Position numbers and translations under genes: made by a program
The notes under the pieces: model-generated
What the model was told of the DNA's origin: nothing
The model's input: the letters and a program-made list of their open reading frames with translations, nothing else
The model's database searches: none
Source: Desulfovibrio sp. G11
GTDB lineage: Bacteria > Desulfobacterota > Desulfovibrionia > Desulfovibrionales > Desulfovibrionaceae
Reading direction: 5' to 3'
Length of the DNA stretch: 64,000 nucleotides
Assembly: GCF_900243745.1 (NCBI RefSeq)
Contig: NZ_LT984798.1
Location: 862,501 to 926,500, forward strand
Shown: positions 52,106 to 61,227 of the stretch, one piece after another
Layout of the letters: every line of letters begins with the position of its first letter
Position numbering within the stretch: position 1 is the first letter of the stretch

Positions 52106-52980
52106 CGGCGCACAAAGACCAAAGCCGCTGCCGTGCCACAACGGCAGACAGCCTGGATGCGGACACGGTGGACTCAACGGAGGCCGGAAAAACGAAAGAA
52201 CACGCGGGCAGAACAGTCATTGTCGGTTCCCGGGGGCGCATGGGGGCCATGCTTGTGGCCCGCGCCGAGGCTGCCGGTCTTGGTATCGTCGGGGTGGACG
52301 TTCCCCTTGCGCCGGAAAAGCTCTCGGAATCCTGCTCAGGGGCAGATATGGCCGTGCTGTGCGTTCCCGCTGCCGTATTCGGCGAGGTGGCGGCCGCAGT
52401 ATGCCCGCACCTGCCCGCGCGGGCGGTGTTGGCCGACATCACTTCGGTGAAGGAACAGCCCATGCGCCAGATGGAGCGCGTCTGGCCCGGTCCCGTGGTG
52501 GGAACCCATCCTCTTTTCGGCCCCAGCCCGGAAACGGAGGCAGACCTTCCCGTTGCCCTGACCCCCGGCCGCAATGCGGAGCCGGAGCATGTGGCTCTGG
52601 TGGAAGCCTTTTTTACAAGAATCGGCTGCCGTACCTTCATGACCACGGCGGAAAAGCACGACAAGGCCATGGCGCGCATACAGAACATGAACTTTATCAC
52701 GAGCCTGGCCTATTTCTCGCTGCTGGCCGGGCAGGATGACCTGCTGCCCTTTCTGACGCCGTCTTTCCGCCGCCGCCACAATGCGGCCCGAAAAATGCTG
52801 ACGGAAGATGCCCGCCTTTTTGCCGGACTGTTTGAAGCCAACGCTCACAGCCATGAGGCCGTGCGCCAGTACCGGCAGATGCTCAACCTGGCTGCCGCCG
52901 GGGACATCGACCTGCTCTGCCAGCGGGCAGCGTGGTGGTGGCCGGAAGAATGCGGGCAGGACGGGCTGGCAGAAGCCTGA
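52102..52980 (+). CDS. tyrA: Prephenate dehydrogenase
   Basis: Oxidative decarboxylation of prephenate to hydroxyphenylpyruvate. 292 residues. A low-complexity N-terminus (1-35) is followed by a Rossmann NAD motif VIVGSRGRMGAMLV (near 40; the usual GGxGxMG appears as GSRGRMG). Then come LADITSVKEQPM, VVGTHPLFGPS with the catalytic-type His, and AEKHDKAMARIQNMNF. It overlaps the aroA stop by four bases. It is the last gene of the operon; no trp genes follow. Confidence 0.92.
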   Translation: MTAHKDQSRCRATTADSLDADTVDSTEAGKTKEHAGRTVIVGSRGRMGAMLVARAEAAGLGIVGVDVPLAPEKLSESCSGADMAVLCVPAAVFGEVAAAVCPHLPARAVLADITSVKEQPMRQMERVWPGPVVGTHPLFGPSPETEADLPVALTPGRNAEPEHVALVEAFFTRIGCRTFMTTAEKHDKAMARIQNMNFITSLAYFSLLAGQDDLLPFLTPSFRRRHNAARKMLTEDARLFAGLFEANAHSHEAVRQYRQMLNLAAAGDIDLLCQRAAWWWPEECGQDGLAEA

Positions 52981-53146
52981 AATACGCGCTTTGCACATCC
53001 CCCTGGCCCCGCGCGGGAAGACGCGCGCCCGTTTCAGCCCTTGCCCGAAGGGGCAGGAAAGGCCGTCCGGCTCTTTGGCTGCCAGACAGCGCGCAAACGG
53101 TATAAGCATGTGGAAGTGGAACAGACCTTTTTCAAGGTGAAATGCG

Positions 53147-54373
53147 CTAGTTATGCCGTTTTCCGCCGCCTTCCACGGCGTCATCTTCGCGCAGGCACAT
53201 GCTCAGGGCCAGAGAAAGCAGCAGCATGACCACAAAAACCACATCTGCCGCGCGGTAGCCTCCGGTAAGGTCGTAAGAATAGCCCATGATTGGATATCCC
53301 AGGCAGCGCAGGACAATGAAAACCGACACGAACTTGTAGGACGGCAAGAAGTTGCCGCTGCCGTAGTAGTAGGAAACAACGGCGGGCAGCACAGTCCACA
53401 GGCCGCCGACACACAGGCCGAAGCTGAGGCTGAAGATGGTCATGCCCCACACCGTGGGCGGCAGAAAGCCCAGGCACAGGCTCAGGGCGCAAGCCAGCAT
53501 GATGACGTGCGCAGCCGCCAGCGGCGTGAAGCGGTCGCAGGCCCAGCCCCACGCATACTTGCCCAGGGCCGCGCACAGGGCCGCCGCACAGGCCAGCAGC
53601 ATGGACGTATACGGCGCCAGCCCCAGGTCCACAAAACGCGGCTTCATCTGGCTCATGACGGAAGAGCTGACCATAAGGGCCAGGCCAAAGGCGATGCCCA
53701 TGCAATAGGCATAGGGCGAATGCATCAGCCCCCTGAAGGACGTGTCCGGCGCAATCCGGCAGCGCCCGGCCGGGGGGTCGTGCTTTCTGCCGTCAGGGTG
53801 CATGTGCATGGCCTGCGGCGTGTCGCGCACCAGAAACCACGACAGGGGGGCAAGCCCGCAGGTGAGCAGCCCCAGAACAAGATAGGCCGTGCTCACGTCA
53901 AAAGCATTGATAAGGGCCATGCTTGCCAGCGGCAGCACCACGCCCGAAAGCGACGTACCTGCGTTGACAAGGCCGAAAGCCCGGCCGCGGAAATAGTAAA
54001 ACCAGTTGCTCACAAGCGCGTTGCCCACAACGCCGCCGCATATCTGGGTGGCGCTCCAGGCAATGGTAAACAGCAGGGTAAAGAGCGCAAGATTACCCGT
54101 CATGCCCTGCAAAATGGTGGCAACGCCGCCCACCAGCGCCCCGGCCGTCATGAGGCGGCGCAGGGCAAAGCGGGCGGAAAGCGAAGCCGCCACAGGCATG
54201 GCCAGCTGCCCCACCAGGGCGGCCACGGCCATGCTGATATTCAGTTCCGCCCGTGTCCAGCCATACGCGACGCATAGCGGCTCCATGAATGCATTCATGC
54301 AGTAGAGCACCGTACCCTGAAGCATGAAATTGCCGCCCATGGAAAGCAGGCTTATCTTCCAGCCGTAAAACAT
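53147..54373 (-). CDS. Major facilitator superfamily transporter, OFA-like
   Basis: About 408 residues, twelve membrane segments. The start MFYGWKISLLSMGGNFML has AGAGGATG upstream and is typical of the oxalate/formate-antiporter-like branch; SWFLVRDTPQ ends the first half. Substrate not predictable, but monocarboxylates are common in this branch. It converges with the aro operon; its place there, where other Desulfovibrio carry trp genes, is discussed under findings. Confidence 0.88.
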   Translation of the reverse strand: MFYGWKISLLSMGGNFMLQGTVLYCMNAFMEPLCVAYGWTRAELNISMAVAALVGQLAMPVAASLSARFALRRLMTAGALVGGVATILQGMTGNLALFTLLFTIAWSATQICGGVVGNALVSNWFYYFRGRAFGLVNAGTSLSGVVLPLASMALINAFDVSTAYLVLGLLTCGLAPLSWFLVRDTPQAMHMHPDGRKHDPPAGRCRIAPDTSFRGLMHSPYAYCMGIAFGLALMVSSSVMSQMKPRFVDLGLAPYTSMLLACAAALCAALGKYAWGWACDRFTPLAAAHVIMLACALSLCLGFLPPTVWGMTIFSLSFGLCVGGLWTVLPAVVSYYYGSGNFLPSYKFVSVFIVLRCLGYPIMGYSYDLTGGYRAADVVFVVMLLLSLALSMCLREDDAVEGGGKRHN

Positions 54374-54832
54374 GTCATCCTCTGAAGTAGTTGCCGCACC
54401 GAAAAAACATCGCAGGGCAGCGGCCCGCCAAACGGCCAAAAAACACCCCGGCAGCGGGCAGTCCCGCAGCCGGGCCGCAGCGCCGGGCCGTCCGGTGTTG
54501 ATGCTGCGCAGATATTGGTGCAGATACCGTCACAAACAGCGGCACAGGTAGGTATTGCCGCAGATACCGGCGCGGCAGACCGTACAGGCCACGCCGCGTT
54601 ACGCCTGCCCCCAGCCATACACCCGTTGCCGCAGAGGCTCAAGCCCGGCCGCACGGGGCGTGCCGCACCACCCGCATTTCTTTTCCGGCAGTAAAAAACC
54701 GCGCAGCAGCAGGACCACAACAGGGCGCAGCAGGCCCGCGCCGCAGGGCATCTCCGGGTACGCTTCTTGCTATCCTGATCTGTGCGCGTGGTTTTTCCAG
54801 CCATGTGCCAATAAAACGACGGCGGAAACGGC
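54374..54832. other. Divergent region upstream of flhB
   Basis: GC-rich, about 460 bases. A sigma-54-type site lies at 54756-54771. A 205-codon minus-strand frame spanning into flhB lacks any recognisable content and is a shadow. Confidence 0.45.
54756..54771 (+). promoter_or_regulatory. Sigma-54-type promoter for flhB-flhA
   Basis: GGGTACGCTTCTTGCT: GG and GC are ten bases apart and ten of twelve specified consensus positions match. It is about 60 bases upstream of the flhB ATG. Confidence 0.6.
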
Positions 54833-55912
54833 ATGTTCGGCAAACAGAAAGATCCCAGCAAAACAGAAGAAGCAACCCCGAAGCGCATCAGAAAGCAGCG
54901 CGGCGAGGGGAACGTTCCCAAATCCCAGGAGCTGGGCAAGGCTGTAAGCCTGCTTGGCGGCATGTCCATTCTTTATGCATGGATAGGCCCCATGAGCGAA
55001 GCAATCAAAAAGCTGTTCCGCCATTTTTTGAGCCACGCGTGGGAGTTCGACCCCAACCCGGAAAATGTTTACAGCCTCACGCTGGAGCTTATGATCGAGG
55101 TCTGCAAGATCATCATGCCCATCCTGCTTACCCTGGCGGTGCTGAGCATGCTGGCCCAGCGCCTGCAGGTGGGCAAGCTGTGGACCACCAAGGTTTTCAA
55201 GCCCAAGTTACAGCGTTTCAACATCTTCAAGGGCATCAAGCAGATGCTGTTTTCGCCCCAGACCATATTGCGCACCATCAAGAGCCTGCTGTTTTCCCTC
55301 ATACTGTCCACGATACCTGCATGGATCATCTACAAGGAATATCAGAACTTTCTGCCAATGTACTATGCCACCACCGAAGGGGTCGCCGTGTACATGCTGC
55401 AAATGGCCTTCAAGCTGGTGAGCTACGCCCTTATCCCCATCCTCATCATCGCGGCCTTTGACGTGTGGCAGTCACGCTATTCGTACAAGGAAAACATGAA
55501 AATGACCAAGGATGAGGTCAAGGACGAACACAAACAGGCCGACGGTGACCCCGTGGTCAAAAGCCAGCAGCGCAAGAAAATGATGGAGGCCATGAGCAAG
55601 CGTATGCTCCAGGACGTGCCCAAGGCCGACGTGGTAATCACCAACCCCACGCACATAGCCGTGGCACTGCGTTACAACGCCACAGAGGCTCCGGCCCCCG
55701 TGGTGCTTGCCAAGGGTGCGGACCACCTTGCCGAAAAAATCAAGCAGGCGGCCCGTGAGCACAATGTTCCCATCCGCGAAAATGTGCCTCTGGCACGGGC
55801 TTTGTATAAGTCTGCTGAAGTGGGCGACATGATCCCCGAAGAGCTTTACAAGGCTGTTGCCACTGTGCTGGCCGCCATCTGGAAGCTCAAGCCAAAGGTG
55901 CATAATTCATAG
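54833..55912 (+). CDS. flhB: Flagellar export switch protein FlhB
   Basis: Export-gate component that switches substrate from hook to filament class. 359 residues. The N-terminus KTEEATPKRIRKQRGEGNVPKS is diagnostic; four membrane segments follow (about 38-55, 85-110, 145-165, 185-210). The autocleavage motif NPTH lies near residue 269 in VVITNPTHIAVALRY. GGCGGAA precedes the ATG. flhA follows after 51 bases. Confidence 0.96.
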   Translation: MFGKQKDPSKTEEATPKRIRKQRGEGNVPKSQELGKAVSLLGGMSILYAWIGPMSEAIKKLFRHFLSHAWEFDPNPENVYSLTLELMIEVCKIIMPILLTLAVLSMLAQRLQVGKLWTTKVFKPKLQRFNIFKGIKQMLFSPQTILRTIKSLLFSLILSTIPAWIIYKEYQNFLPMYYATTEGVAVYMLQMAFKLVSYALIPILIIAAFDVWQSRYSYKENMKMTKDEVKDEHKQADGDPVVKSQQRKKMMEAMSKRMLQDVPKADVVITNPTHIAVALRYNATEAPAPVVLAKGADHLAEKIKQAAREHNVPIRENVPLARALYKSAEVGDMIPEELYKAVATVLAAIWKLKPKVHNS

Positions 55913-55963
55913 TTTTTCCAGCGTGCGTGCCAAAACAGGGCGCAGAAGCGAGGTGTCAGAAAA

Positions 55964-58063
55964 ATGGCTTCAGCAAGCCTTCCCAAGCTCGACTACAGCA
56001 GATTTTCCCGTAACGGAGAAATCATGCTCGCCGCCGGCGTGGTCATCATCCTTCTGGTCATGCTGGTTCCGCTGCCCACATTTTTTCTCGACATCATGCT
56101 CTGCGTGAGCATTTCCATATCCTTGCTGGTGCTCATTACCACCATGTTCATGAGCTCCCCGCTGGAGTTCACCATCTTTCCGTCATTGCTGCTGGTGACC
56201 ACCCTGCTGCGCCTTTCGCTCAACGTGGCCGCTACCCGGCTCATCCTGCTCAACGGCGACATGGGCGTTGACGCCGCAGGCTCGGTCATCCGCGCTTTCG
56301 GCGAATTTGTCGTGGGCGGCAGCTACGTGGTGGGCGCGGTCATATTCATGATCCTGTTCATTCTCAACAAGGTGGTCATCACTGCGGGTACCACGCGCAT
56401 CGCCGAAGTGGCGGCCCGTTTTACCCTGGACGCCATGCCCGGCAAGCAGATGGCTATTGAAGCCGACCTCAACGCCGGGCTTATTGATGAAGAAGAAGCC
56501 ACCGCCCGCCGCAAGGGCATGCGCAAGGAAGCAGACTTTTACGGCGCCATGGACGGTGCGTGCAAATTTGTTTCGGGCGACGTCAACGCGGGCATGTTCA
56601 TTACCATCGTCAACATTGTGGGTGGCATCATCATCGGCATGGTGCAGAAGGATATGGACTGGAACACGGCCCTGATGACCTATTCGCTGCTGACCATCGG
56701 CGACGGTCTCGTGTCGACCATACCATCCATCATCGTCTCCACGGGAACAGGCCTGCTGGTCTCACGAGCGGCTTCCGAAGCCAAGATGGGTGAGGAATTT
56801 CTGGCCCAGCTTACCTTCAACAGCCGGGCGCTCAAGATGGTTTCGGCCGTGCTGCTGCTCTTTGCCATTGTTCCCGGTCTGCCCACCATCCCCTTTCTGG
56901 TCATCGCCGGCCTTATTTTCACGGTGGCGCGCCTCACGGAGAAAAATGATGCCGATGAAGAAGCCAGGGAGCGCAAGGAAAAGAATGCCAAGGCCGGGTC
57001 CGGCACTGCCGATACTCCCGAAGAAGTACAGGCCCTTCTGCCCCTGGATACGCTTGAACTGGAGGTGGGCTACGGCCTTATTCCTCTGGTTGACGAAGAG
57101 CAGAGCGGCAACCTGCTGGCGCGCATACGCTCCATCCGGCGGCAGTTCGCGCTGGATATGGGGGTGGTCATTCCTTCGCTGCACCTGCGTGACAACCTGC
57201 AGCTCAAGCCCGGCCAGTATTCACTGCTGATCAAAGGCAACCAGGTGGCTTCGGCGGAAATTCTGGTAGACCATTTTCTGGCTATGGACCCCGGCAACGT
57301 GACCACCAAGATTCACGGCATAGAAACGCGCGAACCGGCCTTTAACCTGCCCGCGCTCTGGATACCCGACAGCCAGCGCGAAGAAGCCATGCTGGCGGGC
57401 TACACTGTGGTGGACCCGGCAACGGTCATTGCCACGCACCTGACAGAAGTGTTCAAACGTCATCTGTCCGACTTCCTTGACCGTCAGGCAGTTCAGGGCC
57501 TGCTGGACACGGTGGCCAAGCATTCGCCCAAGGCAGTGGAAGACCTTGTACCCGGCGTGCTGCCCCTCGGCACTGTGCAAAAGGTACTGCAACTGCTGGT
57601 GCGCGAAAACGTGAGCATACGCGACATGCTCACCATTGTGGAAACACTGGGCGACTTTGGCGCAGGCGTAAAAAACCCCGACATGCTGACGGAATACGTT
57701 CGCGAAAAGCTGGCGCGATCCATCGTGCGCCCCTATCTGGACAGCCAGGGAACGCTGCCCGTGCTCACCCTTGCCCCCAATGCCGAACGTATGGTGCAGG
57801 AAGGCGTGCGCCAGGCAGATACAGGAGCGACCTTTCTTTCGCTCAACCCCGCTTCGGCCCAGCGGCTGGTGCAGAACATCAGTGCAGCCGTGGAAAACGC
57901 CGTCAACACGGACGGCCAGCCCGTACTGCTGGTGAACCCTGTCATACGGCCGCACCTGGCCCAACTTGTCACGCGCTTTCTGCCTTCTGTGCCGGTTATT
58001 TCGCAAGCCGAAATTCCGCCGGACATCCGCCTTCAGGCTGTGGGGAGCGTGGCTGCGGAATAG
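55964..58063 (+). CDS. flhA: Flagellar export gate protein FlhA
   Basis: Proton-driven core of the export gate. 699 residues: eight membrane segments in the first 320 (for example TTLLRLSLNVAATRLIL), the FHIPEP-type conserved loop (RFTLDAMPGKQMAIEADLNAG, near 145-165), and the cytoplasmic C domain from about 345. GAGGTG lies upstream of the ATG. A strong terminator follows 64 bases after the stop. Confidence 0.97.
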   Translation: MASASLPKLDYSRFSRNGEIMLAAGVVIILLVMLVPLPTFFLDIMLCVSISISLLVLITTMFMSSPLEFTIFPSLLLVTTLLRLSLNVAATRLILLNGDMGVDAAGSVIRAFGEFVVGGSYVVGAVIFMILFILNKVVITAGTTRIAEVAARFTLDAMPGKQMAIEADLNAGLIDEEEATARRKGMRKEADFYGAMDGACKFVSGDVNAGMFITIVNIVGGIIIGMVQKDMDWNTALMTYSLLTIGDGLVSTIPSIIVSTGTGLLVSRAASEAKMGEEFLAQLTFNSRALKMVSAVLLLFAIVPGLPTIPFLVIAGLIFTVARLTEKNDADEEARERKEKNAKAGSGTADTPEEVQALLPLDTLELEVGYGLIPLVDEEQSGNLLARIRSIRRQFALDMGVVIPSLHLRDNLQLKPGQYSLLIKGNQVASAEILVDHFLAMDPGNVTTKIHGIETREPAFNLPALWIPDSQREEAMLAGYTVVDPATVIATHLTEVFKRHLSDFLDRQAVQGLLDTVAKHSPKAVEDLVPGVLPLGTVQKVLQLLVRENVSIRDMLTIVETLGDFGAGVKNPDMLTEYVREKLARSIVRPYLDSQGTLPVLTLAPNAERMVQEGVRQADTGATFLSLNPASAQRLVQNISAAVENAVNTDGQPVLLVNPVIRPHLAQLVTRFLPSVPVISQAEIPPDIRLQAVGSVAAE

Positions 58064-58126
58064 GGCGCACACTGCATGAGCAAAACCGTAAAAAGGTGAC
58101 AGCCTTTACATACAGCGCTGTTACAC

Positions 58127-58170
58127 AAAAGGGTTCATAATCAGTTCACTGATTATGAACCCTTTTATTT
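58127..58170. terminator. Bidirectional terminator between flhA and the XRE gene
   Basis: 17-bp perfect stem (58127-58143 with 58150-58166), 6-nt loop, then ATTTTT on the plus strand. The stem starts and ends with A4/T4, so it also works for the convergent XRE gene, whose last codons and stop lie inside it. Confidence 0.9.
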
Positions 58171-58412
58171 TTCAATTGTTCAATTTCGTTCCGGACCAGC
58201 TCAATAAATTTCTCAGGGGCAATCTCAAGCGCCTCACTCAGGAAAAAGAAAACATTTAATGTCACATTCCATTTCCCATTCTCCAGCCCGGTAATATACG
58301 CCCGCTCTATCATCGCGAGCTCAGACAGCTTGCGCTTGCTCATGGCAAGAGCTTCGCGCCTTTCCTTCAAAACATTGGCAACAGCTTCATTTAAATAAGG
58401 ATATTTTTCCAT
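58146..58412 (-). CDS. Small XRE-family transcriptional regulator
   Basis: 88 residues with a lambda-repressor-like helix-turn-helix: LNEAVANVLKERREALAM, SKRKLSELAMIERAYITGLE, then NGKWNVTLNVFFFLSEALEI, followed by a short charged tail. The gene is AT-richer than the flagellar genes on both sides, suggesting acquisition from elsewhere. TATACT lies only six bases before the ATG, so the message may be leaderless. The open frame extends 41 residues upstream without homology. Its 3' end sits within the flhA terminator stem. Target genes unknown. Confidence 0.8.
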   Translation of the reverse strand: MEKYPYLNEAVANVLKERREALAMSKRKLSELAMIERAYITGLENGKWNVTLNVFFFLSEALEIAPEKFIELVRNEIEQLKNKRVHNQ

Positions 58413-58554
58413 CCCACCAGTATAGCGAAATTTTCTTGACACGCCATGGCAATATATTACCATCAACGCCAGTTGCCAAGACCTTGTACAAAAACAGGGC
58501 AGTTTTTTGCGGGCAGGGTCGGAACAACAGCACAATATGTTGCGGTCAGGGAGT

Positions 58555-58793
58555 GTTTAGATGAAATTCCATATGTAGGGCGGCTCATGGCGGTGGCAGA
58601 TGTCTACGACGCTACCCGCTTTGCCCGCGTTTACAAGGGCGCGTGGCCTCATTCCGTATCTACCCAGTACATTATGGACAACAGGGGTGTGCTCTTTGAC
58701 CCTGTTGTAGCTGAATGTTTTTACGAAAACCGGGAAATATTCAAAAATATCTCAACAGGTTTTCAAAAAATCGGCGCCGCCTTTTTTTCCTGA
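58555..58793 (+). pseudogene. Remnant of an HD-GYP-domain gene (C-terminal fragment)
   Basis: The frame reads IPYVGRLMAVADVYDATRFA, then RVYKGAWPHSVSTQYIMDNR and GVLFDPVVAECFYENREIF. This matches the last third of HD-GYP c-di-GMP phosphodiesterases (usual IPxxGRIMAIADVYDAL, YKxAWPH, GxxFDP). The N-terminal receiver and HD-GYP metal motifs are missing and no start or ribosome site precedes the fragment. It is most likely a relic of a deleted regulator gene between flhA and flhF. Confidence 0.75.
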
Positions 58794-59085
58794 ATCCGGG
58801 GCGGTACATGGGCCGTAACACTGTGCGCCATGCCCGGCCCCTGCCGGGCGCACTCCCCAGTCCGCCGGAACCGGCCCGAATGCCCTTACCGCCCCGCCCC
58901 CTGTGCGAAGCGCCACGACTTGCACAGGGGGACCTTGCCTGTACCGTACAGAGCCGCCCCGTCCGTACAGATTCCGGCGGGGCTTTTTCTTTGCCCGGCC
59001 GCATTTTTTGCCTGAACAGGCCACCACGATGCATGCCCCATGCACATAGGGCATGCCCCCTTTTATTCCGCTACATTTTCCAGCT
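58794..59085. other. GC-rich gene-free stretch upstream of flhF
   Basis: Contains an imperfect hairpin at 58956-58988 (arms CCCCG-T-CCG and CGG-CGGGG) followed by CTTTTTC, a possible terminator for transcripts from the remnant region. No gene seen. Confidence 0.4.
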
Positions 59086-59101
59086 TGGCCCCTAATTTGC
59101 A
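59086..59101 (+). promoter_or_regulatory. Sigma-54-type promoter for flhF-flhG-fliA
   Basis: TGGCCCCTAATTTGCA: GG and GC ten bases apart and a full TTTGCA at -12. It lies about 80 bases upstream of the flhF ATG. Confidence 0.75.
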
Positions 59102-59179
59102 TTTAGTCAGTGTGCTGTCAAACATACGGCACAACGGCAATAACGGGCGGCGCAACCGCCGTCAGTCAAAGGAAAGGCC

Positions 59180-60223
59180 ATGCAGGTAAAGACGTTCACC
59201 GGCGCCACATCGCAGGAGATTCTGGCAAGAATCAAGGCCGAAATGGGGCCAGATGCCGTCATCCTGGGCAACCGTACCTATCGCAAAAACGGCGCGGTCT
59301 GCCACGAAATCACGGCGGGGATGGAACGCCCCCAGTCCGCTAACGGCGCGTCCGGCGGAACGCCCGGCGGATGGGGCGAATGGCACAAGGAGTGGCAGCA
59401 GATCAAGGATCAGCTCTTTGCCCTTATGAAGCCCGCCATCCAGCTTGAGCGCCTGACCCCCCGTCAGCGCGTTGCCCTTGAGTATCTTCAGCGTGAGGGA
59501 ATTTCCGACGCTGTAGCCGTGGACCTGTACCAGCGTCTGGTGTCACAGCCCGGCGCATCAGTGCTGGAATGCCTGTGCGGCATGGTTCCGGTCAAAGGAT
59601 GGGGACCGGCGTACTGGGATCAGCGGCTGCACCTGATGGCGGGGCCGTTCGGCTTCGGCAAAACCACTACTGCCCTGCGCTTTGCCCTGCACCGCCGCAA
59701 GGCTGAGCCTGAGGCGCGCGTAGCCTTTATCAATGCCGACTGCCTGCGCGGCAACGGCCGCCTGGTGCTGCGGCACTGGGCCGAACTTTCAAACTTCAGC
59801 TATCTCGAAGCCCCGGACAGGGCAGCCATGCAGGAAGCGCTGAAGGCCACGGCCGACGCCGATGCCGTGTTCATCGACGTTCCCGGGCTTGACCGCACCA
59901 CAAGCCTCGCGCAATGGCGCGAAGAAATGGGGCTGGCACAGGTGGACGCCGCCACGCATCTGACGCTTTCACCCTATTGCGATGCGGTGCAGATTCAGGC
60001 ATTTCTGCACCGCTACAAATGCGACGGCCCGGGGTCCCTGGTATGGACAAAGCTGGACGAAGCCGTGAGCTTTGGTACTATAGTCAACGTGGCCTGCGCC
60101 GCCGGTTTGCCCATATCGGCACTGTCTTACGGCGCGGAACTCAAGGAGAGCCTTGCCCCGGCCACGGAGCCGCTGGTGTGGCGACTGATTTTCAAAAGGC
60201 AAATCCCCGGCCAGGCGGCTTAA
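59180..60223 (+). CDS. flhF: Flagellar placement GTPase FlhF
   Basis: SRP-type GTPase that sets the site of the polar flagellum. 347 residues, at the short end of the family because the B domain linker is reduced. The N-terminus MQVKTFTGATSQEILARIKAEMGPDAVIL is diagnostic. The G domain has GPFGFGKTTT (near 155), INADCLR, DVPGLD in place of the usual DTAGRS, and WTKLDEAVSFG. The changed P-loop and G3 suggest altered GTP hydrolysis. It lies upstream of flhG. Confidence 0.9.
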   Translation: MQVKTFTGATSQEILARIKAEMGPDAVILGNRTYRKNGAVCHEITAGMERPQSANGASGGTPGGWGEWHKEWQQIKDQLFALMKPAIQLERLTPRQRVALEYLQREGISDAVAVDLYQRLVSQPGASVLECLCGMVPVKGWGPAYWDQRLHLMAGPFGFGKTTTALRFALHRRKAEPEARVAFINADCLRGNGRLVLRHWAELSNFSYLEAPDRAAMQEALKATADADAVFIDVPGLDRTTSLAQWREEMGLAQVDAATHLTLSPYCDAVQIQAFLHRYKCDGPGSLVWTKLDEAVSFGTIVNVACAAGLPISALSYGAELKESLAPATEPLVWRLIFKRQIPGQAA

Positions 60224-60252
60224 GCACGGCCTAAACTATGCGGAGCACACAG

Positions 60253-61065
60253 ATGAGCGGCACATTCCCCCTGGTATTTTCCGTCACTTCCGGCAAGGGC
60301 GGGGTAGGCAAGACCAATATCTCGGTCAACCTGGCCATATGCCTTGCACAGCTTGGCAAACAGGTGGTGCTCATTGATGCGGACCTGGGCCTTGCCAACG
60401 TGGACGTAGTGCTTGGCCTTACGCCGCAGAAAAACATCTTTCACCTCTTCCACGAGGGTGCCAGCGTGGGCGACATCCTTTTTCCCACGCCCTACGGATT
60501 TTCCATTCTGCCCGCTTCTTCGGGCATGAGCGAAATGCTCACCCTTTCCACAGGCCAGAAGCTGGAACTGCTGGACGCCGTGGACGAACTGGAAGACGAC
60601 CTTGATTACCTCATCGTGGACACCGGGGCGGGCATCAGCGACAATGTTCTCTATTTCAACATGGCCGCCCAGGAGCGCCTTGTGGTGCTCACCCCCGAGC
60701 CGACCTCCCTTACAGACGCTTACGCCCTCATCAAGGTGCTCAAGACCAACCACGGCGTGGAGCGCTTCAGGGTATGCGTCAACATGGCCCCGGACCAGAA
60801 GACCGCCAAGGAAATGTTTGTGCGGCTGGCCCAGGCCTGCGACCATTTTTTAAGCGGCGTTTCACTGGAGCTTGTGAGCGTCATCCCGCGCGATACGGGT
60901 GTGCGCAAGGCCGTGGTGCAGCAGTTGCCCTTCTGTGTCAGCGAACCGCAAAGCCCGGCATCACGCGCCGTCATGGATCTGGCGCGGGGCATAACGCAGT
61001 GGGATGTGCCCGAGAATCTTGACGGCAACATCAAATTTTTCTGGAAAAAACTGCTTTTCCGCTAG
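60253..61065 (+). CDS. flhG: Flagellar number regulator FlhG (FleN), MinD-like ATPase
   Basis: Deviant Walker A ATPase that limits flagellar number and works with FlhF. About 270 residues: SVTSGKGGVGKTNISVNLA (near 12-30), LIDADLGLANVDVVLGL, LIVDTGAGISDNVL and the C-terminal amphipathic part. I prefer the ATG at 60253, with GGAG seven bases upstream, over the one at 60238. Confidence 0.95.
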   Translation: MSGTFPLVFSVTSGKGGVGKTNISVNLAICLAQLGKQVVLIDADLGLANVDVVLGLTPQKNIFHLFHEGASVGDILFPTPYGFSILPASSGMSEMLTLSTGQKLELLDAVDELEDDLDYLIVDTGAGISDNVLYFNMAAQERLVVLTPEPTSLTDAYALIKVLKTNHGVERFRVCVNMAPDQKTAKEMFVRLAQACDHFLSGVSLELVSVIPRDTGVRKAVVQQLPFCVSEPQSPASRAVMDLARGITQWDVPENLDGNIKFFWKKLLFR

Positions 61066-61227
61066 TATGCATATTTCGGCCCAGGCAGGCGGGCGCATGT
61101 TCCGCCCCAACAGCAACCTTAACGTGGAATAACGCGTCCTGCACAGCCTGGCGGGCAAGGGCGGCGGCGCACAACCGGCATTCAGCATGCCACGGGGTGG
61201 AAGAGGCAAAACCGGAAGGATAGCGAC

